Origin: an uncultured Dorea sp.
GTDB taxonomy: Bacteria; Bacillota; Clostridia; Lachnospirales; Lachnospiraceae
NCBI GenBank assembly: GCA_910587575.1
Contig: CAJULU010000026.1
Coordinates: 1 to 57,753 of the forward strand
Length of the DNA: 57,753 nt
Direction of reading: 5' to 3'
The position numbers were made by a program, and so were the translations under genes. The notes under the pieces were generated by a model, which saw only the letters and a list, made by a program, of their open reading frames with translations, was not told where the DNA came from and searched no databases. Below are positions 1-9,356 of this stretch, in pieces. Within the stretch, counting starts at the first letter, position 1. Each line of letters opens with the position of its first letter.

Positions 1-198
1 CATCTACCTATTAGTTTTATTCATCAACTTATTAGTTTTCGGACAGTCTCCCCCTTATCAGAAACGGATATTTACTGATTTTATTATAATATTCCCGGAG
101 AAGTTCTGCAATATGAAAAAGATCGGGATAGAAGTGGCAGATAAAAACTTCAGATTGATAAAGGTGTTGTATAATAAGAAAAATACCCGTATAATCAT
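1..198. other. AT-rich left edge, no confident gene
   Basis: No recognisable gene lies here. Reading the plus strand from base 2 gives an open frame from the window edge to a TGA at 215-217 inside the first tandem repeat (about 71 codons, no start in view). It could be the tail of a gene cut by the window edge, but its product resembles nothing I recognise. The stretch is clearly more AT-rich than the genes that follow. Confidence 0.3.
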
Positions 199-381
199 AC
201 CCAAGGGCACACCGTGATGCATGCCCTGCCGGGCGGGTGGACTGCGTCCAGTAAGGGATACCCAAGGGCACACCGAAATACATGCCCTGCCGTGCGGGTG
301 GACTGCGTCCAGTAAGGGATACCCAAGGGCACACCGAAATACATGCCCTGCCGTGCGGGTGGACTGCGGCCAATAAAGTAT
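199..381. repeat. Three tandem copies of a 61-bp GC-rich repeat
   Basis: Three head-to-tail units begin at 199, 260 and 321, each opening with ACCCAAGGGCACACCG and closing near CCAGTAAGGGAT. Unit 1 differs at a few bases and the tail of unit 3 has decayed. Each unit can fold into two hairpins: AGGGCA pairs with TGCCCT across about 12 bases, and GGAC pairs with GTCC around TGC. Because 61 is not a multiple of 3, every reading frame shifts from unit to unit, so a protein repeat is unlikely. The array lies about 70 bp upstream of jetB. Confidence 0.85.
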
Positions 382-451
382 GTGATAAGACGCAGCTATC
401 ATTATTTTACAAGTATTAGGAAAGATATAAGCAAGAAACAGGAGGAAAATA

Positions 452-1096
452 TTGATCGAATATTATGAACAGATACCCCAGGAAGAACAAGAGCTGCTGA
501 CAGAGGTTATCCAGATCCTCTTTCGTCAGACCTATCTCCTGGAACGGAAATATGACCGGCGCACCGGCCGTATGCAGTATGTAAAGGAATACCGCACATG
601 CAGCCGGCATCTGGAATTTCTGCGTGAATATTTCTCCATAGCAGGTATCACAGTAAAGGAAAACGTCCATATGGGCGTGATCTACATCCAGGGCGGGCAG
701 GTATGGGCAGAGAAGCTCTCCAGGCTTGCGACCATCTATCTGCTGGTGCTGAAACTCATCTATGATGAGCAGATGGCAGGCGTATCTTCCAGCAGCCACA
801 TTGTCACCACGCTGGGGGCGGTCAACGGCAAGGCGGGAGAATTCCGCGTATTAAAAGGCCTGCCGTCCGTTACGGAGATGAGGAGGACTATCGCCCTTCT
901 GAAAAAATACCAGATCATCGAGCCGCTTCAGGCGCTGGAAGAGATGAACGAGCAGACAAGGATTATGATATACCCCTGTATCAATGCGGTACTTACGGGG
1001 GACGAGATCCGCGGACTGCTGGCAACATTCGGGGAGGAGGACAATCTTGGAGACGAAACAGCCATTCAAAGCACTATCGAGGATCTGTCTGAATAA
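452..1096 (+). CDS. jetB: Wadjet JetB-like protein (DUF4194, MksE/MukE-like)
   Basis: A 214-residue DUF4194-type protein, the small accessory (kleisin-partner, MukE/MksE-like) subunit of Wadjet or Mks SMC complexes, which recognise and restrict plasmid DNA. Family traits are the opening EYYEQIPQEEQELL, the FLREYFSIAGI segment, and the C-terminal RRTIALLKKYQIIE and IMIYPCI motifs. The TTG start is chosen because AGGAGG lies at 440-445 with ideal spacing. The gene overlaps the start of jetC by about 50 bp, which implies translational coupling. No JetA (kleisin-like) gene precedes it within the window: 450 bp of non-coding, repeat-bearing DNA lies upstream. Family identity is fairly secure; function as a defence system is inferred from the JetC neighbour. 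Confidence 0.8.
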   Translation: MIEYYEQIPQEEQELLTEVIQILFRQTYLLERKYDRRTGRMQYVKEYRTCSRHLEFLREYFSIAGITVKENVHMGVIYIQGGQVWAEKLSRLATIYLLVLKLIYDEQMAGVSSSSHIVTTLGAVNGKAGEFRVLKGLPSVTEMRRTIALLKKYQIIEPLQALEEMNEQTRIMIYPCINAVLTGDEIRGLLATFGEEDNLGDETAIQSTIEDLSE

Positions 1097-4000
1097 CTGG
1101 CATTACATAGACAGAAAAATTCTGACGCTGAATCCGGGGATCAATTTCTTCACCGGACATTCCGGCAGCGGGAAGTCTACAGTCATTGATGCACTGCAGA
1201 TTGTACTGTACGCCAGCACAGACGGGCGGGGATTCTTCAATAAGGCGGCAGCAGACGATTCAGACCGTTCGCTGATTGAATACCTGCGGGGAATGGTCAA
1301 TATCAGCGAAAACAATGAGGCGCAGTATTTAAGGAACCAGAACTTTTCCAGTACCATCGTGCTGGAAATGGAGCAGACGAACACCAGGGAAAAACAGTGC
1401 GTTGGAGTGGTGTTTGACGTGGATACCGCGGCCAATGATGTGAACCGGCTGTTCTTCTGGCACGCCGGCGGATTCCTTAAGGACTGTTACCGGATTGGGA
1501 AACGCTGTCTGACCACGCTGGAACTTAAGGAGTATCTGCAAAGGACGTTTTCGCCGGAACGGTTCTACTGTGGAACCAGCAATGAACGGTTCCGCCGCCA
1601 GCTTTATGATATCTACCTGGGTGGTCTGGATATGGAGAAATTTCCGCGTCTGTTTAAGCGTGCAATTCCATTCCGCATGAACATCCGGCTGGAGGAATTC
1701 GTGAAGGAATACATCTGTATGGAGCAGGACATCCAGATCGAGGATCTGCAGGAGAGCGTCATGCAGTATGGACGGATGCGGGGGAAGATTGAGGAAACGG
1801 CAGAGGAGATCCGGCGTCTTAAGGAGATCCAGGCGTGTTACCAGGATTTTGACGGAAAACGTAAGGAAACGAAATTGTGTTCTTATCAGATTGAAAGGCT
1901 GGAAATGCTGCGTTTAGAGGCCCAGGTACAGGAATGCCGGGACAGGATGGTAAGCCGCCGGGAAGAGATTGCCGCCGGGGAAGAACGCAAAGCAGGACTT
2001 GAGGAAGAACAGCGTGCCATTCAGAAGGAGTATGAGGAAGTCATCTTAAGGATAGCAGACAGCGGTTATTCCAGTCTCCATGCGGAACTGTCCGCCGTGG
2101 AGGAGGCCTGCGTGCGCCTGGATGGCAGCCGTGCCAGATGGCGGCAGACGGCAGAACGGCTAAAAGCATGGAAAGACGAGGATATCACGCCAAACCAGAC
2201 ACTGTGGGATATTGAGAAATTTGCCGGCGAGGACATCTCAGAGGAGGAACTAAAGCGGCTGGCAAAAAGCCTTAAGGAAGTCCGGGATGATCTGGAAGGG
2301 CAGCGGCAGGAGGCAGATGCAGATCTTCGGCGGATCAAGAAAGAGGAGCAGGAGGCAAGAGACGAGCTGAAAGCCTTGAAACAGGGGAAGAAGGCCTATC
2401 CAAGGGAACTGGAGGAGGCCAGGTTCGAACTGCGCAGCCGTCTTCACGAACGCTGCGGCAGATTTGTCAATGTCCAGATTCTGGCGGATCTTCTGGATCT
2501 GAAAGATGAACGCTGGCAGAATGCGGTGGAGGGCTACATGGGAAATAATAAGCTGCTCTTAATCGTAGAGCCTGCATTTGCAAAGCATGCTATGGATATT
2601 TACCAGGAGATGGACAAGAAGAAGTTCTTCCGTGCTTCCGTGCTGGATACCCAGAAGGTGTTAAAAGAGGCTCATCCGGCACGGAAAGGGTCGCTGGCAG
2701 AAGAGGTAAAAGCCAGAGAAGATTATGTGCAGGCGTATATTGATTTCTTCCTGGGAAATGTGATGAAGTGTGAGACCGTAGAAGAATTAAGAGAAAGTAA
2801 GATCGGTATCACGCCGGACTGTGTGCTGTACCACAGTTTCCGGCTGCAGCATATCCATCCCGAAAATTACACCCGGTGCGCCTATATCGGAGAGGTCAGT
2901 ATGCGGCAGAGGATCCGCCGTCTGGAAGAGCGGTGCCAGAAGATGACCGAGGAACGTCTGCCGCTTCAGGAACGGCTGGAAGAGATCCGCAAGGCTATGG
3001 AACTGGAGGGTTTAAGCCAGCCTATAGAAGATTATCTGGGATGGCTCGGTGATATCCGGGAAATTCCGGAGAAAATGCGCAGAAAAGACCAGATTACGGA
3101 GAAGCTTCAGAAGCTTCGGAGCGAGTCGTTAGACGGTCTGGAACGAAAGAAGCAGGAATTACAGGACAGGCAGGATGAGAAGAAATCCCAGGTGGTGAAG
3201 ATGCAGGAATCCATCTGGAATTTCCAGAAGGAGATTGAGAAGCTTAACGAGGAACTTCTGCAGGCAGAGACCGGGATAATGGAGCAGAGGCGTAAGCTTG
3301 GGCGGGAGATGAAAGCGGAGCTGGAAGAAGCCGGGAAGAATGCGGCAGGCGCATCTGTCCATGAAGAGAGAGGGCCAGGGGAGGCGCAGAAGAGCAGAAG
3401 AGACCAGACCGCCGGGGAAATAGAAAGATACGAGCAGGAGTTCCAGAAATATCTGGCAGGCAGAAAGTCTGTGAACTATGAGTATCTGAAACGGCAGAGG
3501 CTTTCGGACCTTTACCCCATGCGGGAGGCAGAGGAAGCAGCGTACCAGAAACTGGTGGAGGAGCGGAGCAGTTATGTGAGGAGTTACCCGAACCGGACAT
3601 TTTCTACGGCCATCCGGGATAACCGGCCTTATGATGAACTGCTGGAAAATCTGCAGTGCGATGAACTGGAGACATTCCGGGAGTCGGCAAAGGAGCAGGC
3701 ACGTTCGGCAGTGGAGCATTTCAAGGACGACTTTATTTTCAAGATCCGCAGCGCTATCCGGGAAGCATACCAGCGGAAGGATGAACTGAACCGGATTATC
3801 AGCAGCCTGGACTTCGGGAAGGACAAGTATCAGTTTGTGATCACAAAGAATAAAGGGTCTGACGGAAGATTTTATAAGATGTTCATGGACGATTCCCTGC
3901 AGATCCATCCGTCCCAGCTGACGGATTCCATGGAGAACCAGTTAGATATGTTTACCATGGAGCATGAGAATCAGTATGGGGAGCTGATGAATGAACTGAT

Positions 4001-4505
4001 TAATATATTTATTCCGCCCGAGAACGCCACCCAGGAGGAACTGAATGAGGCGAAGAAGAATATGGATAAATATGCAGATTACCGCACATACCTGTCTTTT
4101 GACATGCAGCAGATCATAAAGGGTCAGAAGGATATGGCCATTGGCCTGGGAAGGATGATTAAGAAAAATTCCGGCGGCGAGGGTCAGAATCCGCTGTATG
4201 TGGCTTTGCTTGCCAGTTTCGCACAGGTGTATAAGATCAACACTCCGGCCCGGTTTCAGCGGAATCCTACGATCCGGCTGGTGGTACTGGATGAAGCGTT
4301 TTCCAAGATGGATGCGGAAAAGGTGGCAAGCTGTATTTCCCTGATACGGGGGCTTGGGTTCCAGGCAATCATCAGCGCCACCAATGATAAGATACAGAAT
4401 TATCTGGAGAATGTGGACAAGACCTTTGTGTATGCCAATCCGGATAAGAGGCATATTTCCATACAGGAATTCGAAAGGAAGGATTTCGGGGAACTGGCGG
4501 AATGA
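1047..4505 (+). CDS. jetC: Wadjet JetC-like SMC/MukB-type ATPase
   Basis: A 1152-residue SMC-like ATPase, the DNA-translocating motor of Wadjet/MksB complexes. Visible features are the Walker A motif GHSGSGKST near residue 37, a long charged coiled coil broken by a hinge-like globular stretch, the ABC signature SGGEGQ near 1042, and Walker B with LVVLDEAFSKMD near 1080. This is a complete head-coil-hinge-coil-head layout. I chose the TTG at 1047 because GGGGAGGAGG lies at 1031-1040 just before it; an in-frame ATG at 984 lies deep inside jetB and lacks such a site. A strong terminator follows at 4582-4617, and the next gene is unrelated. JetD, the toprim-like nuclease that cuts plasmids in intact Wadjet, is therefore not downstream. 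Confidence 0.85.
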   Translation: METKQPFKALSRICLNNWHYIDRKILTLNPGINFFTGHSGSGKSTVIDALQIVLYASTDGRGFFNKAAADDSDRSLIEYLRGMVNISENNEAQYLRNQNFSSTIVLEMEQTNTREKQCVGVVFDVDTAANDVNRLFFWHAGGFLKDCYRIGKRCLTTLELKEYLQRTFSPERFYCGTSNERFRRQLYDIYLGGLDMEKFPRLFKRAIPFRMNIRLEEFVKEYICMEQDIQIEDLQESVMQYGRMRGKIEETAEEIRRLKEIQACYQDFDGKRKETKLCSYQIERLEMLRLEAQVQECRDRMVSRREEIAAGEERKAGLEEEQRAIQKEYEEVILRIADSGYSSLHAELSAVEEACVRLDGSRARWRQTAERLKAWKDEDITPNQTLWDIEKFAGEDISEEELKRLAKSLKEVRDDLEGQRQEADADLRRIKKEEQEARDELKALKQGKKAYPRELEEARFELRSRLHERCGRFVNVQILADLLDLKDERWQNAVEGYMGNNKLLLIVEPAFAKHAMDIYQEMDKKKFFRASVLDTQKVLKEAHPARKGSLAEEVKAREDYVQAYIDFFLGNVMKCETVEELRESKIGITPDCVLYHSFRLQHIHPENYTRCAYIGEVSMRQRIRRLEERCQKMTEERLPLQERLEEIRKAMELEGLSQPIEDYLGWLGDIREIPEKMRRKDQITEKLQKLRSESLDGLERKKQELQDRQDEKKSQVVKMQESIWNFQKEIEKLNEELLQAETGIMEQRRKLGREMKAELEEAGKNAAGASVHEERGPGEAQKSRRDQTAGEIERYEQEFQKYLAGRKSVNYEYLKRQRLSDLYPMREAEEAAYQKLVEERSSYVRSYPNRTFSTAIRDNRPYDELLENLQCDELETFRESAKEQARSAVEHFKDDFIFKIRSAIREAYQRKDELNRIISSLDFGKDKYQFVITKNKGSDGRFYKMFMDDSLQIHPSQLTDSMENQLDMFTMEHENQYGELMNELINIFIPPENATQEELNEAKKNMDKYADYRTYLSFDMQQIIKGQKDMAIGLGRMIKKNSGGEGQNPLYVALLASFAQVYKINTPARFQRNPTIRLVVLDEAFSKMDAEKVASCISLIRGLGFQAIISATNDKIQNYLENVDKTFVYANPDKRHISIQEFERKDFGELAE

Positions 4506-4581
4506 CAGTCCGGAAATTGATTCTGCTTTTGCATTATGGCAAATAGCATAGGGCTGTAAAGTGAAATGAAAATGAACTGAC

Positions 4582-4617
4582 TTAAGGGGGCTGTTATAAA
4601 AAGACAGTCCCCTTAAT
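4582..4617 (+). terminator. Intrinsic terminator after jetC
   Basis: TTAAGGGGGCTGT pairs with ACAGTCCCCTTAA around a TATAAAAAG loop, with one G-T wobble. It closes the jetBC transcript. Confidence 0.8.
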
Positions 4618-4666
4618 TTATCCAAGTCTATTTTCAAAAAAATCCAAGTAAAAGAAAATAACTACA

Positions 4667-4675
4667 TGTTATAAT
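4667..4675 (+). promoter_or_regulatory. Extended -10 promoter for the yesM operon
   Basis: TGTTATAAT is a perfect TGnTATAAT extended -10 about 50 bp before the kinase start. No convincing -35 is present, as is usual for extended -10 promoters. Confidence 0.5.
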
Positions 4676-4726
4676 AAACAAAAGAATGATACCGTAAAAT
4701 GTATATCAGAGAATGCGGAGGGAAGT

Positions 4727-6505
4727 ATGAAACTGAGATCCCGGATTTTATTTTTGTGTTTGGGTAGTACGCTCCTGGCATTGGTTCTGCAGACGTTTTT
4801 ATTTCAGAACTCCTCTTCACAGTTTATTTATGACCGATCGAAACTGGAAAGTGAGAATTCTCTGCAGAATATGCAGAATGAGATTTATACATTTGTCAAA
4901 GGGATTGAGAGTAATCTGATTGAGGTCTATACGGAGAAGGATTTTATCAAAGCCCTGAAAGAAGATAGTGTAATAGAGCTGCGGTCAGAGTTTTACCGCA
5001 AAGCCTATGAGATTGGAAATACCAAATTCGAGACAGATGACGGAGTGGTTTCTCTGTATCTATATACGAAGCAGCATGAGATTATCAGCACCTACCGGCG
5101 TGCAGTGACGCCGAAGCATAATTATGCCACAGATATCTATGAAAACCCTGAAGAAGAGAATGCAGGAAAAGTACTGGAATATGTTGGTTCGGATGAATCT
5201 GTGATGTTGATTTCCAGCTATTATAATCCTTACAGGGAAAGGGATATCCTGCGTTTTGTTCTGAAGCTCTATAACAATAGTAACAGAGGCCAGGTAATCG
5301 GTTACATAGTATGCGATGTAGACAGTAAAGTATTTACTTCTATTATGGAGAAATACCATACGAACAATATGATATATATCTGGCTGCAGCCCTATGGAGA
5401 CCGTCCTGCGGTTTCCCTTGGAGAATTATCCGGGGACGAGGAGGGGTATTATGAAGAAATGTCGGAACGGGTCATGAATGAAGATACGGCGGAAGAGGTG
5501 GATTTTGCAAAACAGGAGGTTTTTCGGGTCAGACAAAATAAGTACAACCTTATGGCATACTCCATCATGCCGCAAAGCGTACTAGAAGAGAATCAGAAGA
5601 CACTTACAAGGAATCTGTTTCTGATTGCCTTTCTGATGGTGGCGGCAGCGGCAGTACTGACGACAGTTGTTTCCAGAAGTGTAATCCGGCCGCTTGACAT
5701 CCTGATGGGAACCATACAAAGGATTAAAAATGGGGAGACGGGTCTGCGGACGGAGATTGTCAGAAAGGATGAGATTGGAGAACTGGGACAGAATTTCAAT
5801 GAAATGCTGGATCAGATGGAGGAATTGCGCAGAAAAGAGAATCAGGCGACCCTTCTTTTGGGACAGGCCGAATATAAGGCTCTGCAGGCACAGATTAATC
5901 CGCATTTTCTTTATAATACACTGGATACTATGAGCAGTATTGCGGAGATCAGAGACTGTCCGGAGGTAAGTATGCTAAGCCATTCATTGTCTAATATTTT
6001 CCGGTACAGCCTGAATATGAAAGATCCTTTTTCCACGGTAGCCAAGGAGATTTCGCATCTGAAAAATTATACCTATGTCATGGATGTGCGGATGCAGAAT
6101 CATGTGAGATATATTTATGATATAGATGAAGATGTGCTTCAGAATCAGATTCCAAGGATATCCATACAGCCGTTGGTGGAAAATGCGTTGAATCACGGTC
6201 TGCGGAATAAAAGAGGAGAGAAAGAGATCCGGATCAGAATTCGGAAGAAAGCGGGAATTCTTGAGATTTGTGTTGCAGATAATGGCGTTGGAATGGATGC
6301 AAAAGAACTGAACCGGTCTTTGACAAAGAATGATCTTCAACGTGTGGAACAGGGGAACTCTATAGGGTTATTTAATATTAATGCGAGAATTAAAATGCTG
6401 TATGGAGAGGAATTTGGCATTATATTAGAGAGTACGCAAGGAGAAGGAACGAGTGTATATGTAACGCTTCCGGCCGGTGCGGCAGAGGCGGACAAAGGAG
6501 AATAA
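4727..6505 (+). CDS. YesM-type sensor histidine kinase
   Basis: A 592-residue membrane kinase of the YesM/LytS family, which senses extracellular sugars or their binding proteins and phosphorylates a YesN-type regulator. TM1 spans about residues 7-27, an extracellular sensor region about 28-292, TM2 about 293-316 and a HAMP linker to about 368. The phosphoacceptor His393 lies in QINPHFLYNTLD, followed by a GHKL ATPase domain with ENALNHGLRNK (N box), DNGVGMD and GIGLFN-type G boxes. The next gene begins 4 bp after the stop. The operon continues into a solute-binding lipoprotein, transporter and alpha-galactosidase, so a galactoside-type signal is a reasonable inference. Confidence 0.93.
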   Translation: MKLRSRILFLCLGSTLLALVLQTFLFQNSSSQFIYDRSKLESENSLQNMQNEIYTFVKGIESNLIEVYTEKDFIKALKEDSVIELRSEFYRKAYEIGNTKFETDDGVVSLYLYTKQHEIISTYRRAVTPKHNYATDIYENPEEENAGKVLEYVGSDESVMLISSYYNPYRERDILRFVLKLYNNSNRGQVIGYIVCDVDSKVFTSIMEKYHTNNMIYIWLQPYGDRPAVSLGELSGDEEGYYEEMSERVMNEDTAEEVDFAKQEVFRVRQNKYNLMAYSIMPQSVLEENQKTLTRNLFLIAFLMVAAAAVLTTVVSRSVIRPLDILMGTIQRIKNGETGLRTEIVRKDEIGELGQNFNEMLDQMEELRRKENQATLLLGQAEYKALQAQINPHFLYNTLDTMSSIAEIRDCPEVSMLSHSLSNIFRYSLNMKDPFSTVAKEISHLKNYTYVMDVRMQNHVRYIYDIDEDVLQNQIPRISIQPLVENALNHGLRNKRGEKEIRIRIRKKAGILEICVADNGVGMDAKELNRSLTKNDLQRVEQGNSIGLFNINARIKMLYGEEFGIILESTQGEGTSVYVTLPAGAAEADKGE

Positions 6506-6509
6506 AGTG

Positions 6510-8101
6510 ATGGAGAAGCAAAAGTATAAAATATTATTCGCAGATGATGAGTATTGGAGCAGGGAGAAGATCCGTCGTATGATTCCCTGGGAGGAGTATG
6601 GACTGGAATTTCTGGAGCCGGCAGAGGATGGGGAGACTGTGCTTCAGCGAATGGAAGAATCCAGGGTGGACATCCTGATCACGGACATTAATATGCCGTT
6701 CCTGAACGGGGTGGATCTGTTGGCACAGGTACAGAATAAATATCCGGAGGTCATTACCTTTGTCATCAGCGGTTATGATGATTTTGATTATGTGAAGGGG
6801 ACTTTCATGGCAGGAGCCACAAATTACCTGAAAAAACCGGTCAGTAAAGTGGAACTGGTCAATGCGGTCGTGAAGGCGGTCGAGATTATTGGGGAACGGG
6901 AGCATGAAAAACTTCAGCATATGAGAGCGGCTTCGCTGATTGAGGATAGAGAATTCAGTGCAATGATTCAGAAGGATAAGCTTAGCTTTGTACCGGCAGT
7001 GTCTGTGAATGATCGGGATATTTTTGTCGGAACCAGTCTTGTGCTGATCAAGCTCCACAATATGCAGGAAGTAATACAAAAGAATCAACTGGATGTAAAT
7101 CTGTTTTCCTACAATATAAAAAAAGGATTCGCCGGCTTTTGGAAGAGGAGACGGCAATTGTGTTCAATTATATCTACCGTTCAAATGAATTTATTATTGT
7201 AACGGAAAAGATGGAAAAAGATCTGTTGAGATTTGCAGAGAAGGTGAAACGCTTTTTTGCAGGATTTTCATGTGCCTGCATTACCATATGTATCAGTGGG
7301 CGTTCTTATACGTTGGAAAGTATCCATATGGCATATGTTGAGGCAGTAGGGCTTTTGATGACGAGAAAGTTCTGCCGGGAAGATGTGGTGGTTGTGGCTG
7401 GAAAGGACGGAACCGGGAATCATGTAGTGAATTCCAGGATCGGGAATGAATATGGGAAGCAGCTTCGCAATCTCTTACTGGCAGGAAACCGTGCAGGGGC
7501 GGGACAGATGATTTTTGAGACGATTGGCCTGCAGGATTGTGAATGCAGAGGATGGACATATCTGGAGGTTAAGCAGGTTACCCGTCAGGTAATGAATATC
7601 CTGGCGGATTATGCGTTGGAGGAACAGCCGAAGCTGTCGGATTTTGAGAATATCATCGAGTCTGTAGATAAGAAAACGGAGGAACTGAATATACAGGAAT
7701 TATGCGATATGGTCAAAGAGATTATCCTCTATATCATGCCAGGCAAAGAGATTGCGGCAACGGACAGTATGCGGGACATTGTCCGTAAGGCGGTGATGTG
7801 GGTGGATGACCATTATGCGGAAGAAGTAACGCTGGCTTCGCTGGCTGAGCGGTATCATGTGGAACATTCTTATTTCTCCAGGATATTCCGGCAGGAGATG
7901 GGAATCAGCCTGATTCTGTATATTACGAGAAAAAGGATGGAGAAAGCCAAGGAATACATCCGGGGCAGTGAGATGAGCTTGATGGAGATTGCTTTCATGA
8001 CGGGATATGATGATTATACTTATTTCAGCCGGGTATTTAAGAAAAATACAGGGATGAGCCCCAGAGAATACAGGGATCATTTTAAGGAGGAGAAGAAATG
8101 A
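6510..8101 (+). pseudogene. YesN-type response regulator (REC ... AraC), frameshifted at A7
   Basis: Cognate regulator of the upstream YesM kinase, about 530 residues if restored. An N-terminal REC domain (ADDE acidic pocket, phosphoacceptor Asp59 in TDINMP, KKPVS lysine), a middle region, and a C-terminal pair of AraC helix-turn-helices (about 7780-8090) would activate the sugar transport genes. The frame is lost at a run of seven A at 7118-7124: the zero frame ends at a TAA at 7200, while the middle and AraC domains continue in the -1 frame. One extra A, or a -1 slip, restores one continuous protein. The ATG at 6510 follows AAAGGAG. The far end overlaps the next gene by 4 bp (ATGA). It may be a true pseudogene, a slippage-dependent gene or a homopolymer error; all other parts look intact. 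Confidence 0.85.
7118..7124 (+). other. A7 slippery run at the yesN frame break
   Basis: In the zero frame this reads A_AAA_AAA followed by GGA, a canonical X_XXY_YYZ heptamer for -1 ribosomal slippage and also a good site for polymerase slippage. A -1 slip enters exactly the frame that encodes the rest of the protein. Confidence 0.6.
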
Positions 8102-9345
8102 GAAGGCCAGGCTTTCTGCTTCTGCTGCCGTTTGTGCTGGCAGGCTGTGGGGCAGAAGCTCCGGCACAGGCAGAGGATACTACGGTAACCATCAGTGTGC
8201 TGGCAGGTCAGTCAACTTCGGATGCCGGAATCGAGGACATGATTGATGAATGGATGTCAGAACATTTTCCGCAGGTGGCTCTGGAATGGGAATGTGTAGA
8301 CTGGGGAGATGGTTTTAATTCGAGGATACAGGGGCATTTTGCGGCAGGAGATGTGCCGGACATTATCATTGGGAAGGCGCAGGATGTCAAGACCTATGCA
8401 GGAACCGGCAATCTTGGGGTCATGCCCGGACAGTGCAGCGGGAAGATAGAAGATGAGGCGCTTGAGGCGGTTACGGTGGATGGGAAAGTATATGGCATTC
8501 CCTATAATGCATGGTATCAGGGAGTCATATATAACAAGAATGTCTTCCGCTCGCTGGAAGTGGAACCGCCGCAGACGGAAAAGGAACTGGAAATAGTGGT
8601 TCAACGGCTGAAAGAGGCGGGAATCGTGCCGTTTGCAGCGCATTTTCAGGAAAGCTGGAAGGTTGCTAATATGACTATGCAGTATATGATGAATGATATT
8701 TTTATGGAATTCCCGGACTGGGGAGTGCAGTTTCGGGAAGGGCGGCAGAGTTTTGGCGGAAATGAAAGAATCAGAAATTGTATGGAAAACAACCGGAAGA
8801 TTCTTGACAATTCATGGGAAGATGCCCTGCAGCTGGATCAGTTTGAGAGTGACAGCCGTTTTACGAAAGGGGAGGCGGCCATGTATCTGACTGGTTCCTG
8901 GTCTTTGCAGTTTGCCAGTCAGTATGGAGAGGGGATTGAGTTTGGAATCTTTCCTTATCCGTCCCAGTCAGGTGAGCCGAAGCTTCTTCGGGAAACAAAT
9001 CTGACATTTATGAAGAGCAGGGACAGTGAGTATGAGGAGATGATAGATGAGATCCTGCTCCGGTTACTGGAGGATCAGAAGCTTGCACAGGAGATTCTGA
9101 ATTTTACGCAGTCTGCTTCTGTGGTGAAGGGAATTATGCCGGCATACGAAAGTAAGATACAGGACGATATAGACTGGTATGAGCAGCATGGAATGATTGT
9201 AGATGTTGCGGCTGGAAATTCACAGCTGACCTGGGAATTTCAGGATATGGTAGCGGCAGAGCAGCTGTCCTGGCTGAAGAATGAGAAGACATTGGAGGAG
9301 GTGCTGCAGTATGCAGACCAGAATCGGGAGTTTAGCACATATTAA
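8098..9345 (+). CDS. Extracellular sugar-binding lipoprotein 1 (ABC/sensor accessory)
   Basis: A 415-residue family-1 extracellular solute-binding protein. A short signal peptide ends in the lipobox LAGC with the lipidated cysteine at position 17. The fold region contains the GQSTSDAGIEDMID, WECVDWGD and PYNAWYQGVIYNK motifs, which recur almost unchanged in the second binding protein encoded at 10080; the two are full-length paralogues. Its ATG overlaps the YesN stop, so it is co-translated with the two-component system rather than with the permeases. That placement suggests it presents ligand to the YesM kinase, whereas the second copy feeds the permeases. This division of labour is inference; redundancy in transport is the alternative. 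Confidence 0.88.
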   Translation: MRRPGFLLLLPFVLAGCGAEAPAQAEDTTVTISVLAGQSTSDAGIEDMIDEWMSEHFPQVALEWECVDWGDGFNSRIQGHFAAGDVPDIIIGKAQDVKTYAGTGNLGVMPGQCSGKIEDEALEAVTVDGKVYGIPYNAWYQGVIYNKNVFRSLEVEPPQTEKELEIVVQRLKEAGIVPFAAHFQESWKVANMTMQYMMNDIFMEFPDWGVQFREGRQSFGGNERIRNCMENNRKILDNSWEDALQLDQFESDSRFTKGEAAMYLTGSWSLQFASQYGEGIEFGIFPYPSQSGEPKLLRETNLTFMKSRDSEYEEMIDEILLRLLEDQKLAQEILNFTQSASVVKGIMPAYESKIQDDIDWYEQHGMIVDVAAGNSQLTWEFQDMVAAEQLSWLKNEKTLEEVLQYADQNREFSTY

Positions 9346-9356
9346 GGAGGGTTTGT

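Noticed and set aside
2..217. Open frame from the left edge as the tail of jetA
   Set aside because: The product shows no JetA features, is very AT-rich and ends inside the tandem repeat; I left it as an unassigned frame.
199..381. CRISPR array from the 61-bp repeats
   Set aside because: The units are contiguous with no unique spacers, too long for CRISPR repeats, and no cas gene is near.
3159..3908. 249-codon antisense open frame inside jetC, and similar long antisense frames elsewhere
   Set aside because: These mirror the codon pattern of the sense genes, lack ribosome sites and show no domain.
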